DNA of 49,304 nucleotides from a virus, in IMG/VR virus record IMGVR_UViG_3300048835_000303, positions 1 to 49,304 of that record; one strand, 5' to 3'. Shown in pieces: positions 29,208-37,474 of the stretch. A model generated the notes under the pieces. The model worked only from the letters and a program-made list of their open reading frames with translations. It was not told the origin of the DNA and made no database searches. Position numbers and translations under genes: made by a program. Positions within the stretch are counted from its first letter, which is position 1, and every line of letters starts with the position of its first letter.

Positions 29208-29618
29208 ATGAGACTGACCCTGTTGTCGGCAACGCTCGCACTTGGAGCGCTTGCCGCGCCTGCCGCGTCCGCGCAGACCCTGGTGCCGGCCTACGAGGGT
29301 TGCGCCATCGCCTGGGACTACCCGGCCGCGACGGCCCATCACAAGGGGTTTGCGTTGTCGCTCGACGGCGTGACCGGGCGGACGGAGATCGGCAAGGACC
29401 TGCGGCAGATCCCGTGCGCCGACACGCCGCTGAAAGGCAAGCCGTTCGGCACCTACACCCTGAAGCTGGTCGCCACCGCGAACAGTCCGGCGCTGGAGAG
29501 CTCTGCGGCGGTGCTGCGCATCGACTACCAGGCGCGCCCGACGCTGGTCGCGCCGACCAACATCCGCACCACACTCGAGTGGGCGCCACCCCAACCCCAA
29601 CCCGAGGCCGTGAAATGA
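29208..29618 (+). CDS. Exported protein in lysis region
   Basis: 136 aa from ATG 29208. A clear signal peptide (MRLTLLSATLALGALAAPAASA) predicts cleavage near A22. The mature part is beta-rich with two Cys (GCAIAW, IPCADT). Probably periplasmic. Could be a surface or exclusion factor, with no family recognised. Confidence 0.65.
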   Translation: MRLTLLSATLALGALAAPAASAQTLVPAYEGCAIAWDYPAATAHHKGFALSLDGVTGRTEIGKDLRQIPCADTPLKGKPFGTYTLKLVATANSPALESSAAVLRIDYQARPTLVAPTNIRTTLEWAPPQPQPEAVK

Positions 29619-29920
29619 ACAAGCTCCTCCTCAACGCCGCACTCGCCCTCGTCGCCCGCCTGCCCTGGGATGACATCCTCCAGGTCCTCAAGGCGGTCGC
29701 GGTGCGCAAGCTCAACGTCGTTGTGCTCGAACAGATCGACCGCCTCGTGGCCGCCGTGGATGCCGTCGACATGAAGGGTGCGGCGAAAAAGCAGCAGGTG
29801 ATCGATGCGCTCCTCGGCGAGAACAGTCCCGTGCGCCTGCTCGCCGCCGGCGCCCCCGGCTGGCTGCTCGGCTGGGCCATCGACACGGCCGTGCTGCGCC
29901 TGCGCACCGCGGGGAGCTGA
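29615..29920 (+). CDS. Small hypothetical protein with hydrophobic C-terminus
   Basis: 101 aa, ATGA overlap. An amphipathic helical N-terminal half and a hydrophobic segment near residues 75-95 (LLAAGAPGWLLGWAIDTAVL). Possibly membrane-associated and part of the lysis or gp25-type block. Function unknown. Confidence 0.6.
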   Translation: MNKLLLNAALALVARLPWDDILQVLKAVAVRKLNVVVLEQIDRLVAAVDAVDMKGAAKKQQVIDALLGENSPVRLLAAGAPGWLLGWAIDTAVLRLRTAGS

Positions 29921-29922
29921 CC

Positions 29923-30345
29923 ATGGACCTCGGGGCGCCGGAGATGCGCCTGTATTGGGATGTCGCGCAGTTTCTGCTCACGGGCGCGGTCGGCATTTAC
30001 GTCTATCTCAGCCAGCGGGCGCAAGTGCGTCGCGAGGCGCTGAGCAAGCTCGAGGACGACATCGACGGGCACCTGGACGCGATCCAGACCCGGCTCGGCA
30101 AGATCGAGGCGCATGTGCAATACGCCCCGACGCCCTCCATGTGCGCCGCCACCCACGCCAAGATCGCGGTGCTCGAGGAGTCCGTCAAGCGTGGCCCCAA
30201 CGACGACGACATCAAGCGGCTGCACATGCGGATCGACGATGCCGCGCAGGGCCTGGCCGCCCTGCGCGGCGAGCTCTCCGGCATTACCCGGCTTCTCACC
30301 ACCATCGACGGCTACCTACGCGACTCCTCGCACGCGAGATCCTGA
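29923..30345 (+). CDS. DUF2730 (Mu gp25-like) membrane-anchored coiled coil
   Basis: 140 aa. One transmembrane helix near the N-terminus (WDVAQFLLTGAVGIYVYLS) and then a long coiled coil (residues 35-130), the build of Mu gp25/DUF2730. These proteins precede the gp26/gp27 genes in Mu-like phages, as here. An Rz-like (i-spanin) role has been considered for proteins of this topology, but is not proven. Confidence 0.72.
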   Translation: MDLGAPEMRLYWDVAQFLLTGAVGIYVYLSQRAQVRREALSKLEDDIDGHLDAIQTRLGKIEAHVQYAPTPSMCAATHAKIAVLEESVKRGPNDDDIKRLHMRIDDAAQGLAALRGELSGITRLLTTIDGYLRDSSHARS

Positions 30346-30347
30346 CC

Positions 30348-30650
30348 ATGTCCGAGCTCAGCTATCCCGAGACCCTGCGCGCCGACCGGCGCCTGTGCGC
30401 CCTGCAGATCCTCGCCGGCTGCGCCGACTACACCGCCCACGCCCACCTGCTGCGCGACCGGCTCGACCCGCTCGGCCACCGCCCGAGCATGGACCAGCTG
30501 CGCACGGAACTGGCCTGGCTCGACGAGCAGGGCCTGATCGTGCTCGCCGACGGCGCCATCCCGGTCGCCACCCTCACCCTGCGCGGCGAGGACGTGGCCC
30601 GCGGTCGCGCCCTGCTGCCGGGTGTCGCCCGGCCCCGGCCGGCGGGCTGA
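30348..30650 (+). CDS. ArsR-like winged-helix protein (Mu gp26 position)
   Basis: 100 aa. A winged helix-turn-helix is visible from the first helix (TLRADRRLCALQILAGCADYTAHAHLL) to the recognition helix and wing (LRTELAWLDEQGLIVL). This is the small HTH gene between gp25 and gp27 in Mu-like phages. Its role is not established. Confidence 0.72.
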   Translation: MSELSYPETLRADRRLCALQILAGCADYTAHAHLLRDRLDPLGHRPSMDQLRTELAWLDEQGLIVLADGAIPVATLTLRGEDVARGRALLPGVARPRPAG

Positions 30651-30651
30651 A

Positions 30652-31212
30652 ATGCCTCCGCGCTCCAGCGTCTACGCGCTGCCCCAGGAGGTCCGCGACC
30701 GCCTCAACGCCCGGCTGGTCGAGAGCGGCTTCGGGGACTATTCCGCCCTGTCCGCCTGGCTCGCCGAGCAAGGCTACGAGATCAGCCGCTCCGCCGTGCA
30801 CCGCTACGGCCGGGAGCTGGAGGGCGAATACGAAGCGGCGATGGGCGATGTCAAGCGCGCCACCGAGCTGGCGCGGGCCTATGCCGAAGCGGATCCCGAC
30901 GACGGGGCGGCACTCACGGGGTCGATTGCGCGGATGGCGCAGGAGAGCCTGCTGCGGATCCTCTTGAGCCTGCGCAAGGCGGAGGCGGCCGGGGAGGCCG
31001 AGCCGGCGGAGATGGCCAGGCACATGAGCCAGGTCTCCCGCGCGCTGGCGGATCTGGGGCGGGTGACGATTCAGCACGCCAAACATGCGGCGACCTTGCG
31101 CCGGGAGATCGCCGCCGAGGTGGTCGAGCGCGCCGAGGCCGTGAGCAGCCGCGCCGGGGTGAGCCCGGAGGCGATTGCGGCGCTGCGGGCGGCGATTTTG
31201 GAGGGGATGTGA
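30652..31212 (+). CDS. Small terminase subunit (DUF3486, Mu gp27-like)
   Basis: 186 aa. The N-terminal pattern RSSVYALPQEVRDRLNARLVESGFGDYSALSAWLAEQGYEISRSAVHRYGREL is the DUF3486 signature, a helix-turn-helix with DNA-recognition role. The rest is coiled-coil, suitable for oligomer formation. It lies two genes before the large terminase. In Mu gp27 recognises or contributes to recognition of packaging DNA; the same is expected here. Confidence 0.85.
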   Translation: MPPRSSVYALPQEVRDRLNARLVESGFGDYSALSAWLAEQGYEISRSAVHRYGRELEGEYEAAMGDVKRATELARAYAEADPDDGAALTGSIARMAQESLLRILLSLRKAEAAGEAEPAEMARHMSQVSRALADLGRVTIQHAKHAATLRREIAAEVVERAEAVSSRAGVSPEAIAALRAAILEGM

Positions 31213-31469
31213 GCGGCTGGGCCTATTACGCGGTCGGCATGTGCCAGCATGATCGCTCGTGTCACGGTGCCCGCTTTGTGTCGTCGCGCGCGACGGTCGC
31301 TACACGCGAATTCTCGACCGTCGAGGCGCTGGATGTTGAGTTGGCGGCCCTTGCCGCCGATCCGCGTCGGCGTCGCTGCGGGTGCTGCAATCGGCCGATC
31401 GCCGTGAAGCGTTTCCAGCGCCGCCGGTGGAATGCGCAGACCGAGACGGTCGAGGTCCTGGATCAATGA
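31209..31469 (+). CDS. Small zinc-knuckle protein
   Basis: 86 aa from GTG 31209, overlapping both neighbours. Has CQHDRSCHG and a C-terminal CGCCNRPI cluster, enough for one zinc site. It lies between the small and large terminase genes. Unknown function; may assist packaging. Confidence 0.6.
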   Translation: MSGWAYYAVGMCQHDRSCHGARFVSSRATVATREFSTVEALDVELAALAADPRRRRCGCCNRPIAVKRFQRRRWNAQTETVEVLDQ

Positions 31470-33010
31470 CCACCGCCATCCTCCTCCCCTACCAGCAGCG
31501 CTGGAGCAAAGATCCGGCCCAAGTGAAGCTCTGGGAGAAATCCCGCCGCATCGGCGCGAGCTACGGCGAGGCGGCGGACGACGTACTGCACGCCGCGGCG
31601 AGTACGGGCGGCGGGAACGTCTATTACATCTCCTACAACAAGGACATGACCAGCACGTTTGTCGATGACTGCGCGGGCTGGGCCAAGCGGTTTAATAGCG
31701 CGCTCGGCTCGATCGGCGAAAGCGTCTTCAAGCGCGACGACGACCGGGATATTCACGTCTTCGATATCGAATTCGCGAGCGGCCACCATATCCGCACCTT
31801 CTCGAATAACCCCCGCAACCTACGCAGTAAAGGCCGCCCCGGCGATCGCGTCGTCATCGACGAGGCCGCTTTCGTCGACGATCTGGAGGAGCTGCTCAAG
31901 GCCGCCATGGCGGTCACGATGTGGGGCGGCGAGGTGCGGATCATGTCGACCCACAACGGGGACGATAATCCGTTCAATACCCTCATTGCCGACATCCGCG
32001 CCGGGAAGTTCGATTACTCCATTCACCGGGTCACCCTGGACGATGCGATCGCCGACGGGCTGTATCGGCGCATCTGTCAGGTCACCGGCAAGCCCTGGTC
32101 CGCCGAGAGCGAGGCGGAATGGCGGGCGCAGTTGGTGCGCCGCTATCGCCCCAACGAGGACGAGGAGCTGTTCTGCATCCCGGCCATGGGCGGCGGGTCC
32201 TATCTACCGCGCGCCCTGATCGAGCGCTGCATGCCGCGGGCGGAAGACTCCGCGCCGCTGGTGCGCTTCAACGGCAACGCCGCCTTCAACGCCATGCCCC
32301 CGCACATGCGCGCGGCCGATATGGCGGATTGGATCCGCGAGCACCTGGACCCGGTCCTCGCCGCCCTGGACGGCGCGCGCCGGCATGTCGCCGGGATGGA
32401 CTTCGCGCGCTCCGGGGATATGACCAGCATCGTCCTGCTCGAGATCGGCGCGGATCTGCGCCGCACCTGGCGGGGCCTGATCGAGATGCACAACACCCCT
32501 TTCAGCGAACAAAAACAGGTGTTGCACCACGCGTTGAGGCGTCTTCCGCGCTTCTCCGGCGCGGCCCTGGACGCGCGCGGCAACGGCCAGCAGCTCGCCG
32601 AGGAGACGGTCGACGTGTTCGGCGCCAGCCTGATCCAGGCCGTGATGCCGACCGAAGCCTTCTACCGCGAGAGCTTCCCCAAATACAAGGCCGGCCTCGA
32701 GGACCGCACCACCATCCTGATCCGGCACGACGACGTGCTGGAAGACCATCGGGCGGTGAAGATCGTGCGCGGCGTGCCGCGGGTGCCCGAGGGCAAGACC
32801 GACGGCAAGGGCCAGCGCCACGGGGATTCCGCGATTGCCGGCCTGCTCGCCGACGTGGCCGCCAGCGCCGACCCGCCGGACCTCAACACGGTCGCCTCCG
32901 CCGGCGAGCGCGAGCCCGGCCGCCTCGGGCTCGACCCCGCGGAGCCGTCGCTCTCCGCGGTCGGCTTCGGCGCGGTCTCCAACGGCATGGCGGAGTACAG
33001 CTATGAGTAA
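31466..33010 (+). CDS. terL: Terminase large subunit (Mu gp28-like)
   Basis: 514 aa from ATG 31466. The ATPase part shows a Walker-A-like KSRRIGAS (25-32) and a Walker-B-type VVIDEAAF (129-136). The C-terminal nuclease region has GMDFARSGDMTS with its metal-binding Asp, and a later GDSAIAGLLA. It cuts and pumps phage DNA into the prohead at the portal. Downstream, the portal start overlaps its stop, the usual Mu order. Confidence 0.94.
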   Translation: MTTAILLPYQQRWSKDPAQVKLWEKSRRIGASYGEAADDVLHAAASTGGGNVYYISYNKDMTSTFVDDCAGWAKRFNSALGSIGESVFKRDDDRDIHVFDIEFASGHHIRTFSNNPRNLRSKGRPGDRVVIDEAAFVDDLEELLKAAMAVTMWGGEVRIMSTHNGDDNPFNTLIADIRAGKFDYSIHRVTLDDAIADGLYRRICQVTGKPWSAESEAEWRAQLVRRYRPNEDEELFCIPAMGGGSYLPRALIERCMPRAEDSAPLVRFNGNAAFNAMPPHMRAADMADWIREHLDPVLAALDGARRHVAGMDFARSGDMTSIVLLEIGADLRRTWRGLIEMHNTPFSEQKQVLHHALRRLPRFSGAALDARGNGQQLAEETVDVFGASLIQAVMPTEAFYRESFPKYKAGLEDRTTILIRHDDVLEDHRAVKIVRGVPRVPEGKTDGKGQRHGDSAIAGLLADVAASADPPDLNTVASAGEREPGRLGLDPAEPSLSAVGFGAVSNGMAEYSYE

Positions 33011-34652
33011 CCTCTTCCGCTCGCTGTTCGGTGCGCGGGTGCCGACGGCCGACCTCGCCGCCCCGGGCCGTCCCGTCATGGGCGAGCTCGCCACGCTGGC
33101 CGCGGGGCGCGACATCACCCGCGGCGTGGTCGAGGGCCTGCCGCTGCTGTCGCCGCAAGACGAATGGCAAGGGCGCGGCGGCGGGCTGTGGCTGGACGTC
33201 TACCGCCAGGTGCTCGATGACTTCCAGGTCTTCTCCGCCCTGCAACAGCGCCGGCTCGGCCTGATCGCCACCGAATGGGAAGTGCTGCCGGGCGGGACCT
33301 CGCGCAAAGACAAGCAGGCCGCGGAGCTGATCCGCAACGTGATCGAGGACGTGCTGCCCTGGGACCGGGTCACCGAGCAGATGCACTACGGCGTGTTCTA
33401 CGGCTATGCCGTGAGCGAGCTGGTCTGGGTGCGCGACGGCCGCCACATCATCCCCGAAGCAATCCGCACCCGCGACCAGCGCCGCTTCGCCTACGACCCC
33501 GAGGGGCGGCTGCGCCTGCTCACCGTCGGCAACCCGCTCGGGGAGCTGTTGCCGGAGCGTAAATTCTGGACCTTCAGCACCGGCGCCACCCACGAGGACG
33601 ACCCCTACGGGATGGGCCTCGCGCACTGGTGTTTCTGGCCCGCCCAGTTCAAGCGCGGCGTGGCGAAGCTCTGGCTGATCGCGCTGGACAAATACGCCTC
33701 CCCGACCGCGATGGGCCATTTTCCGCCCGGCGCGAGCGCGGACGAGCAGGCCAAGCTCCTGGCCGCGCTGGCCGCGATCCGCAACCAATCCGCCCTGATC
33801 CTGCCCGAGGGCATGACCGCGGAGCTGCTCGCCGCCTCACGCTCCGGCGGGGCGGACTACGACACCGCCGCGCGCTACTGGGACACCGCGATCTCCAAGG
33901 TCATCCTCGGCCATTCCGCCGGGGCGGACGCCACGCCGGGGCGCCTGGGCGGGGAGGATTCCTCCGATGCCGTGCGCGCGGATCTGGTGACCGCCGATGC
34001 CGATGTGCTGTGCGGCAGCGCCAACGCCACCTGGGTGCGCTGGGTGACGGAGTGGAGTTATCCCGGCGCCGTCCCGCCGCAGATCTGGCGCCGCACGGAC
34101 GAGGAGGAGGATCTCTCCGAGCGCGCCGATCGGGAGCGCAAGCTCTTCGATGTCGGCTACCGGCCGACCTTGGCGCAGGTGGTCGCGACCTACGGCGGGG
34201 AGTGGGAGCGCGTGAACACCGCCACGCCCGAGACTCTCGCCGACGGCGCGGCGCCGACATCGGCGGACGACGCCGAGCCGGCCGAGCCGACCGAGACCGA
34301 CGACGGGGATCCCGCCGAGGGATCCGGCGCCCGCGTGGGCGAGGCGGATCCGGACGACGAGCCGGCCGATCTGGCCGCGCCGACCGAGCCCGACAGCGCG
34401 CCCGACTACGCCCAGCTCACCGTCGCCGCCCTCGGGCGCCTCGCCGAGCCCGCCATGCAGGCGATGGCGATGCGCATCCGCGCGGAGCTCGACACCGCGA
34501 TCGCCGCGGGCGAGACCCCGGCTGATCTGATGGCGCGTCTCGAGCGGCTCTACCCGCAGCTTCCCGACGGGGAGCTCGTCGCCGTGATGGGCGAGGCGCT
34601 CGCCGCGGCCGAGCTGGCCGGGCGGTTTGCGGTGATGGAGGGCGCGGCATGA
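33003..34652 (+). CDS. Portal protein (DUF935, Mu gp29-like)
   Basis: 549 aa from ATG 33003. The N-terminal and core pattern (SALQQRRLGLIATEWEVLPGG, later YGVFYGYAVSELVW, RDQRRFAYDPEGRLRLL, WLIALDKYASPTAMGHFPPGA) is that of DUF935 portals. A low-complexity acidic linker (around residues 410-470, rich in Asp/Glu/Pro) separates the core from a C-terminal helical domain. It forms the DNA entry ring and docks terminase. Confidence 0.94.
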   Translation: MSNLFRSLFGARVPTADLAAPGRPVMGELATLAAGRDITRGVVEGLPLLSPQDEWQGRGGGLWLDVYRQVLDDFQVFSALQQRRLGLIATEWEVLPGGTSRKDKQAAELIRNVIEDVLPWDRVTEQMHYGVFYGYAVSELVWVRDGRHIIPEAIRTRDQRRFAYDPEGRLRLLTVGNPLGELLPERKFWTFSTGATHEDDPYGMGLAHWCFWPAQFKRGVAKLWLIALDKYASPTAMGHFPPGASADEQAKLLAALAAIRNQSALILPEGMTAELLAASRSGGADYDTAARYWDTAISKVILGHSAGADATPGRLGGEDSSDAVRADLVTADADVLCGSANATWVRWVTEWSYPGAVPPQIWRRTDEEEDLSERADRERKLFDVGYRPTLAQVVATYGGEWERVNTATPETLADGAAPTSADDAEPAEPTETDDGDPAEGSGARVGEADPDDEPADLAAPTEPDSAPDYAQLTVAALGRLAEPAMQAMAMRIRAELDTAIAAGETPADLMARLERLYPQLPDGELVAVMGEALAAAELAGRFAVMEGAA

Positions 34653-34924
34653 CGCGGCCGATCCCCTGCGGCGAGCTCATCGAGCGCGACCCGCCCGAGT
34701 GCAAGCTCGACCGCAAGGTCCCGCAGGACTGCCCCGAGTGCCCGCATTACACGCCGGGGCTCAATGCGCAGGAGCGCACGCGCTGCGAGGTGTGGAGCAG
34801 GGTCATGGGCTACCATCGCCCCGTGTCCGCTTGGAACGTCGGCAAGCAGCAAGAGCACCGCGACCGCAAGCCGTTCCGGGAATCCCCGCGCCACACCCTG
34901 GTCGAGGGGGAAGGGCATGACTGA
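34649..34924 (+). CDS. Small NrdD C-terminal-like (glycyl-radical motif) protein
   Basis: 91 aa from ATG 34649. Residues 46-73 carry RVMGYHRPVSAWNVGKQQEH with G54, the order R-V-x-G-Y...N-x-G-K...E...R seen at the end of anaerobic ribonucleotide reductase (NrdD). Upstream C7, C18, C28-x2-C31 and C46 mimic its zinc site. The protein is far too short to be a reductase. It could be a stand-alone glycyl-radical domain like GrcA or an unrelated zinc protein. It sits between portal and MuF genes. Confidence 0.7.
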   Translation: MTRPIPCGELIERDPPECKLDRKVPQDCPECPHYTPGLNAQERTRCEVWSRVMGYHRPVSAWNVGKQQEHRDRKPFRESPRHTLVEGEGHD

Positions 34925-35072
34925 GCCCCGCCCCTGCGCGACCTGTCGCTATCGCCTGACGTTCTCGTGCCCGTGCCAGCGGCCCAAGTGCCGGCTGGAC
35001 CGCCCCGAGCACGCGAGCGGCCAAGGTTGTCCGCAGTGGGCGGCCAAGCCTGCCGAGCCCGCCCATGGCTGA
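34917..35072 (+). CDS. Small Cys-rich protein
   Basis: 51 aa from ATG 34917. Seven Cys in CATCRYRLTFSCPCQRPKC...GCPQW suggest one or two zinc sites. It overlaps both neighbours. It may pair with the preceding Cys-rich protein. Unknown function. Confidence 0.6.
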   Translation: MTEPRPCATCRYRLTFSCPCQRPKCRLDRPEHASGQGCPQWAAKPAEPAHG

Positions 35073-36264
35073 CGCGCGCTACGGCTCGCTCGCCTTCGCC
35101 GAGCAGATCCAATTCTTCCTCGGCAAGCTCAGCCTGCCGACCGCCACCTGGCGCGATATCTGGCAGAGCGCGCACGATCGCGCCTTCGTGGTCGCCGGCG
35201 CCATGAAGGCGGACCTCATCGACGACCTGCGCATGGCCGTACAAAAGGGCATCGACCAGGGCACGACCCTGGAGGAGTTCCGGCGCGACTTCGAGGCCAT
35301 CGTCGCGCACCACGGCTGGACCGGTTGGACCGGGGAGGGCACCAAGGCCGGCCGCGCCTGGCGCACCCGCGTGATCTACGAGACCAACCTGCGCACCAGC
35401 TATGCCGCCGGGCGCTGGGCGCAGCTCAAAGCGATGGGCGTGCCGTATCTGCGCTACAAACACAACGACAACGTGCTCAACCCGCGTCCGCATCATCTGG
35501 CCTGGGACGGGACCGTGTTGCGTGCCGACGATCCGTGGTGGTCCACGCACACCGCGCCGAGCGGTTGGGGCTGCAAATGCTGGATAGAGGGCGTCTCCGA
35601 GCGCGAGCTCGCGCGCTCCGGCAAAGACGGCCCGGACCAAGCGCCCACCGCCCCGGACGACCTGACGGGGATCGACGAGGGATGGGGGTATGCGCCGGGG
35701 GCGAGCTGGTGGCCGGTCTTCGACAAATACCCTCACGACACCGCACGCGCCATCGTCAAGAGCTATGCCGCCGACGGGGTGATGCAGCGCTGGTTCGATC
35801 GGGTGAGCGGGCAAGTCGCGCAATGGCTGCGTCTGCCGCTGTCCGTCGGGCTTGCCGGTGATGCGCTGGTGAGGGCGTGGCGCCAGGCCCGGCTGATCCC
35901 TTCCGAACGGCTCCCGCTGGCGGTGATTTCACCCGCCGTCAAGGCGCTGCTCGGCACCGAGCGTCAGGTCGTCATGCTGTCCGCCGACACCCTTGTCAAG
36001 CAGCTCGTGAAGCGGGAAGGCCAGGGGCATGCCGCAAGCTGGTATGAGACGCTGCAAGGGATGCTGGACGGGGCGCCGGTGATCACCCATGACGGCGCGC
36101 AAAAGGTCATCTATTGGCGGAAAGGGGATGTGATCTGGATGGCTGTCGTGAAGACGACCAGGGCACGCGACGAGGTGTATCTCATCAGCCTGCACCAGAC
36201 GGACGCGAAGGAAGTGAAGAAGAAGGTCTCGCCCGACGATTGGGGAAAGCTCGGCGTCGCCTGA
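35065..36264 (+). CDS. MuF head-morphogenesis protein with C-terminal toxin-like domain
   Basis: 399 aa. Residues ~75-215 form the MuF domain (YETNLRTSYAAGRWAQLKAMGVPYLRY, HHLAWDGTVLRADDPWW, APSGWGCKCWIEGVSE). Residues ~300-395 form a separate domain (VVMLSADTLVKQLVKREGQ... and YWRKGDVIWMAVVKTT...YLISLHQTDAKEVKKK). This resembles the nuclease-type PBECR toxins at the end of many MuF proteins. The protein is packed in the virion and could be delivered into the host on infection. No immunity gene follows directly. Confidence 0.85.
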   Translation: MADARYGSLAFAEQIQFFLGKLSLPTATWRDIWQSAHDRAFVVAGAMKADLIDDLRMAVQKGIDQGTTLEEFRRDFEAIVAHHGWTGWTGEGTKAGRAWRTRVIYETNLRTSYAAGRWAQLKAMGVPYLRYKHNDNVLNPRPHHLAWDGTVLRADDPWWSTHTAPSGWGCKCWIEGVSERELARSGKDGPDQAPTAPDDLTGIDEGWGYAPGASWWPVFDKYPHDTARAIVKSYAADGVMQRWFDRVSGQVAQWLRLPLSVGLAGDALVRAWRQARLIPSERLPLAVISPAVKALLGTERQVVMLSADTLVKQLVKREGQGHAASWYETLQGMLDGAPVITHDGAQKVIYWRKGDVIWMAVVKTTRARDEVYLISLHQTDAKEVKKKVSPDDWGKLGVA

Positions 36265-36403
36265 CGCGCCGAATGTTCCTTGCGTCGCTGGCCCGTGCTC
36301 AGCGAACGAAACTCTCACCCAGTCAGGAATGGGTCACCAGGGTTGGTGCTGGCGGCGACCGCGTCGGGATTTTGCCGCAAGGACTACTTAGGAGCATAGC
36401 ACA

Positions 36404-36895
36404 ATGGCCGGCACCCGCATCACCATCCAGATCGACGACGCCGCCCTGCGCGCGTCGCTGTCCAAGCTCGCCGCCGCCGTCGGCGATCCGTCCCCCGCGC
36501 TCGCCGAGATCGGCGAGCATCTGCTGCGCACCACCCGCGCGCGCTTCGGCCAAGGCGAGAAGCGCGCCCCGGACGGCACCCCCTGGGCGCGCAACACCGA
36601 TGTCACCATCGCCCGCAAGGGTCGCGACAACCCGCTCTACCAATCCGGCATGCTCCAAGGCCAGATGCGCTGGCAGCTCGCCGACGGCGCTCGCGCGGTG
36701 GAGGTCGGCTCCAACCGCATCTATGCCGCCGTGCAGCAGTTCGGCCAGCCCAAGGGCGCGAGCGGTACCACCAAGCGCGGCGGTCCGATCCCGTGGGGCG
36801 ACATCCCGGCGCGGCCCTTCCTGGGCGTCTCCGCGGACGATCGGGAGGCCATCGGGGACATCTTGAGCGACTACCTGTCAAAAACGGCCCTCTGA
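36404..36895 (+). CDS. Phage virion morphogenesis protein (Mu gpG-like)
   Basis: 163 aa. Pattern ITIQIDDAALRASLSKLAA at the start, APDGTPWARNTDVTIARKG, LYQSGMLQGQMRWQL and a final IPARPFLGVS match the gpG tail-completion family. The gene follows MuF after 139 bases that I find empty. It likely joins tail to head. Confidence 0.88.
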   Translation: MAGTRITIQIDDAALRASLSKLAAAVGDPSPALAEIGEHLLRTTRARFGQGEKRAPDGTPWARNTDVTIARKGRDNPLYQSGMLQGQMRWQLADGARAVEVGSNRIYAAVQQFGQPKGASGTTKRGGPIPWGDIPARPFLGVSADDREAIGDILSDYLSKTAL

Positions 36896-37099
36896 GGCGT
36901 TGCAACCCCGACCCGCTACCCTTGCCTTACCGACCCCCCGTCAGACGTTTTTAAACCACCTACAGCAAAAATTAAAACGGAAACCGGCCCTCCCGCACGC
37001 TCGACCCTCGCGGCGGGTCGCGCGAGACCCGCAAGCGGGCTCGGAACGGATAACCCTGGTTAGCTGATCCGCTCGACCCGCCGGGGCAGGATGCCCGCC
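36896..37099 (+). other. Interval before the protease gene
   Basis: 204 bases without a gene. It includes an A/T-rich patch (about 36950-36980), unusual in this GC-rich sequence, and dyad motif copy 2 (37048-37070). It is a sensible place for a late promoter. Confidence 0.6.
37048..37070 (+). promoter_or_regulatory. 23-bp dyad motif, copy 2 (PI candidate)
   Basis: GGATAACCCT-GGTTAGCTGATCC, with the perfect inner dyad TAACC-CT-GGTTA. It lies 29 bases before the protease start, the equivalent of Mu PI. Confidence 0.65.
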
Positions 37100-37474
37100 A
37101 TGAGCACCCCCTCCCTGCTGCACATCTTCCGCGCCGGCACCTACCAGGCGATGGCCGGGCAGAGCGTGACCCTCACGCCTGCCGATCTGGCCGCGACCGC
37201 TGCGGCCTACGACCCCGCGCGTCACGAGGCGCCGCTGGTGGTGGGGCACCCCGTGGACAACGGCCCCGCCTGGGGCTGGGTGTCCGGGCTGGCGGCCGAA
37301 GGCGAGGACCTTCGTGCCGCCCCGCGCGATGTTGCCGCGGAGTTTGCCGAGGCCGTGCGTGCCCGGCGCTTCGCGAAAGTATCCGCCTCATTACATGAAG
37401 CCGGGTCGCCCGACCAACGCCGAGGAGATCATCCAGCGCCGCGCGATGGGCTCGCATTTGTACAGCGACCGTGA
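37100..37474 (+). pseudogene. Head protease/scaffold gene I, 5' fragment
   Basis: From ATG 37100 (ATG 37091 also possible) the frame encodes the beginning of the Mu I protease: FRAGTYQAMAGQSVTLTPAD, AAAYDPARHEAPLVVGHP, then GWVSGLAAEGEDL and FAKVSASLHEAG. It then leaves homology and ends at 37474. The usual length is about 350-370 residues; only ~100 are protease-like. The following DNA encodes the capsid in another frame, so the gene was cut by a deletion near 37390. Confidence 0.8.

Noticed and set aside
34649-34924. Functional anaerobic ribonucleotide reductase
   Set aside because: 91 residues cannot hold the 10-stranded barrel or ATP-cone; only the terminal motif is present.
36265-36403. 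Possible immunity gene after the MuF toxin-like domain
   Set aside because: The 139 bases have no frame with a start and stop of useful length on either strand; frames run into neighbouring genes.
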